In this document: positions 62,136 through 64,000 of the stretch, piece by piece
Layout: each line of letters opens with the position of its first letter
Position numbering within the stretch: position 1 is the stretch's first letter
Assembly (NCBI RefSeq): GCF_036237275.1
Contig: NZ_CP108352.1
Coordinates: 5,766,001-5,830,000, forward strand
DNA: 64,000 nucleotides
Direction: 5' to 3'
Source: Streptomyces sp. NBC_01353
GTDB taxonomy: Bacteria > Actinomycetota > Actinomycetes > Streptomycetales > Streptomycetaceae
The notes under the pieces: model-generated
Database searches by the model: none
Seen by the model: only the letters and a program-made list of their open reading frames with translations
What the model was told of the DNA's origin: nothing
Program-made: the position numbers and the translations under genes

Positions 62136-63223
62136 TGAGCCCCACTCTGGACCGGGCCGACGCGCTCTTCGACGTCGGGCGGTACGAGCAGGCCGCCGCC
62201 CTCGCCGCCCAGCATCTGGCCACCGACCCGCAGGACGCCACCGCACTGGTCCTGCTGGCCCGCTGCCGGCACCGCCTGGGCCGCGAGCAGGAGGCGTTCG
62301 AGTCGATCGAAGCGGCGCTGCGCGCCGAACCCGACTCGCTGCCGGCCTGGCTGATGCGCACGCACATCCTGCTCGCGCTGAAGAGGTACGAGGAGGCGGA
62401 GCGGGCCGCCCGCCACTCCGTCGAACTCGGCCCGCAGTACTGGGGCAGCCACTACGCCCTCGGCACCGTCCTCGACCGGTCCGTCCGCACGGAGCGCCGG
62501 CGCGAGGCGTACGAGGCGGCCCGGACCGCCGTCGCTCTCGCCCCGGAGCAGAGCGACGCGCACTTCCTCGTCGGACTCACCGCCCAGCGCACCGGCAACC
62601 ACGCCGTCGCCAAGCAGGCCTACGAGACGGCGCTGCGGCTCGACCCGCAGAGCAGCGAGGCACACAACAACCTCTCCCTGCTGCATCTGCGCCGCCGCTG
62701 GCTCCGCCCCGGGGCGTGGACGAAGGCCGCCGAGGGCTTCGTCGAGTCCGCCGCCCTCGACATGAACGACCGGCAGGCCCGCTACAACCTGGAGACAATG
62801 GCCTGGGGCACCGCCGCCGGAGCCCGCTGGGTGGCCCTGCTCGGCTTCGTCGCCGCCGCCATCGGCTCGGCGTCGCTGCGGACCGGCGCGTCGGGCGCCG
62901 AGGCCCTCGTCCCGTACGCGATCGGCGCGCTCGTCCTCGTCGGCGGCTGGGCCGGCTGGGCGGTGTGGATCACCCGGCGCGTACCGGCGCGGCTGCGCCG
63001 CCCCCTGCTCCTCGTGGCACGCAACTGCCGGCCCGTGCTCGCCATGGCGATCGCCGTCGGACTCCTCGGTCTGCACTCGGCGGTCTCGATGGTGCTGTGG
63101 GCGCTGGACGCGTCCGTCGTCGGGGCGCTCGGCTATCCGCTCTTCTGGACCGTGATCATCACCTACTGGGTGAGCCGCTCCGCACTGCAACGCCGCGCCC
63201 CCACGGCCGAGCGCGGCCGGTGA
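62135..63223 (+). CDS. Second TPR protein with C-terminal membrane segments
   Basis: A 362-residue paralogue of the preceding protein: the start ADALFDVGRYEQAAALAAQHLATDPQDATALVLLARCRHRLGREQEAFESIEAAL mirrors it, and further TPR units run to about residue 210. Membrane segments: WVALLGFVAAAIGSASL, ALVPYAIGALVLVGGWAGWAVWI, VLAMAIAVGLLGLHSAVSMVLWAL and VVGALGYPLFWTVIITYWV. The two membrane-TPR proteins probably form a hetero-oligomer handled by the AAA ATPase (inference). No enzymatic motif is present. Confidence 0.87.
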   Translation: MSPTLDRADALFDVGRYEQAAALAAQHLATDPQDATALVLLARCRHRLGREQEAFESIEAALRAEPDSLPAWLMRTHILLALKRYEEAERAARHSVELGPQYWGSHYALGTVLDRSVRTERRREAYEAARTAVALAPEQSDAHFLVGLTAQRTGNHAVAKQAYETALRLDPQSSEAHNNLSLLHLRRRWLRPGAWTKAAEGFVESAALDMNDRQARYNLETMAWGTAAGARWVALLGFVAAAIGSASLRTGASGAEALVPYAIGALVLVGGWAGWAVWITRRVPARLRRPLLLVARNCRPVLAMAIAVGLLGLHSAVSMVLWALDASVVGALGYPLFWTVIITYWVSRSALQRRAPTAERGR

Positions 63224-63276
63224 CACGGCCGATACGATGCCCGGGTACTGATCACCAAGGCGAGGAGGCCCGGGCC

Positions 63277-63636
63277 ATGGCCGGAGAGCCGCAGAGCGAC
63301 TGCCTGTTCTGCAAGATCGCGGACGGGGAGGTCCCGGCGACGATCGTGCGTGAGACCGAGACGATCGTCGCCTTCCGGGACATCAACCCGCAGGCGCCCA
63401 CGCACGTGCTCGTCATCCCGCGCGTCCACTACCCCGACGCCGCCACGCTCGCCACCGCCGCGCCGACCATCGCCGCCGACGTGCTGCGCGAGGCCGGCGA
63501 GATCGCCGCCCAGGAGAAGGTCGACGGCAGCGGCTTCCGGATCGTCTTCAACACCGGGGTCGGCGCGGGCCAGACCGTCTTCCACGCCCACGCGCACGTC
63601 CTCGGCGGCCGTGGCCTCAACTGGCCCCCCGGATAA
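63277..63636 (+). CDS. HIT family nucleotide-binding protein
   Basis: A 119-residue HINT-type protein: CLFCKIADGEVPATIVRETETIVAFRDINPQAPTHVLVIPRVHY and the histidine triad HAHAHVLGG near the C terminus. These proteins hydrolyse AMP-lysine or similar phosphoramidates. ATG 63277 is preceded by GAGGAGG; a TACGAT element at 63233 may be its promoter. The RNase Z gene follows 3 nt later. Confidence 0.95.
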   Translation: MAGEPQSDCLFCKIADGEVPATIVRETETIVAFRDINPQAPTHVLVIPRVHYPDAATLATAAPTIAADVLREAGEIAAQEKVDGSGFRIVFNTGVGAGQTVFHAHAHVLGGRGLNWPPG

Positions 63637-63639
63637 GAC

Positions 63640-64000
63640 GTGTCCGTACGTGAACTCGTCGTGCTCGGGACCGCCAGCCAGGTCCCGACCCGGCACCGCA
63701 ACCACAACGGCTATCTGCTGCGCTGGGACGGGCAGGGCATCCTCTTCGACCCGGGCGAGGGCACCCAGCGTCAGATGCTGCGCGCCGGGGTGGCCGCCCA
63801 CGACATCGACCGGATCTGCGTCACGCACTTCCACGGCGACCACTCCCTGGGCCTGGCGGGCGTGATCCAGCGGATCAACCTCGACCAGGTCCCGCACCCG
63901 GTGACCGCGCACTACCCGGCGAGCGGGCAGCGCTTCTTCGAGCGGCTGCGGTACGCGACGGCCTACCGCGAGACGGTGAAGCTGACGGAGGCCCCGGTTG
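63640..64000 (+). CDS. rnz: Ribonuclease Z (3' end missing)
   Basis: The first 120 residues of a tRNA 3'-processing endonuclease of the MBL fold: [79 protein letters not shown]. The DPGEGTQRQ and [11 protein letters not shown] motifs are specific to RNase Z. It starts at GTG 3 nt after the HIT gene and runs off the window; about 180 residues are expected beyond the edge. Confidence 0.94.
   Translation, partial: MSVRELVVLGTASQVPTRHRNHNGYLLRWDGQGILFDPGEGTQRQMLRAGVAAHDIDRICVTHFHGDHSLGLAGVIQRINLDQVPHPVTAHYPASGQRFFERLRYATAYRETVKLTEAPV

Overview
The window is chromosomal DNA of a Streptomyces or very close relative. Codon third positions are almost all G or C. Gene order is typical of the genus: rplU-rpmA-obgE, proB ... 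proA, nadD-LCP-rsfS, leuS, comEA-comEC, holA/rpsT/lepA, hemW, hrcA-dnaJ-rsmE. Start codons are often GTG, overlaps of the ATGA/GTGA type are frequent, and many genes have a -10 element only 6-8 nt before the start codon, which points to leaderless transcripts. No prophage, insertion sequence, CRISPR array or biosynthetic gene cluster is visible.

Layout. 1-2048: ribosomal proteins L21 and L27 and the GTPase Obg. 2112-15418: an envelope glycopolymer block with a GT2 transferase and galE, then three genes on the minus strand (a large GT2/CDP-glycerol glycerophosphotransferase fusion, a GT4 transferase and a second GT2). Diverging from these is a translationally coupled YfhO-GtrB-GtrA trio. 15568-18898: proline synthesis (proB, proA) around an unknown gene. 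19012-25852: two membrane proteins sharing an N-terminal motif, an M48 peptidase, a 54-residue membrane protein, nadD, an LCP-family protein, rsfS and a histidine phosphatase that seems to start at CTG. 25938-30361: two identical tRNA-Ala(GGC) genes flank a regulator/MFS pair, two tiny zinc-ribbon proteins and a GT87-like mannosyltransferase.

30426-33256: a redox pair, a NuoF-like/ferredoxin fusion with a haem-type membrane partner. 33520-36568: leuS preceded by a leucine-rich leader peptide and an attenuator-like RNA. 36731-46278: an unknown membrane protein, DegV, comEA-comEC, an ArsR-like regulator with an MFS exporter behind an ordered operator array, small accessory genes and holA. 46279-47217: a gene-free stretch of 45/90-bp tandem repeats ending in the rpsT terminator. 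47218-53038: rpsT, lepA, an acyl-CoA ligase and hemW. 53039-53385: a second gene-free 45-bp tandem array. 53386-59575: a DUF3097-like gene, a metallo-beta-lactamase fold protein, CIRCE-hrcA-dnaJ, a nitronate monooxygenase-like protein, rsmE and a small protein. 59671-64000: a coupled AAA-ATPase/TPR/TPR-membrane trio, a HIT protein and the start of RNase Z.

Most genes are housekeeping. The places that deserve a second look are the leuS attenuator, the glycopolymer locus with a TTA codon at codon 3 of its largest gene, the AAA-TPR-TPR trio, the NuoF/ferredoxin fusion lacking one cluster cysteine, the paired VVFDExFVRAA proteins, the 14-bp and 11-bp operator arrays, and the two 45-bp intergenic repeat families.
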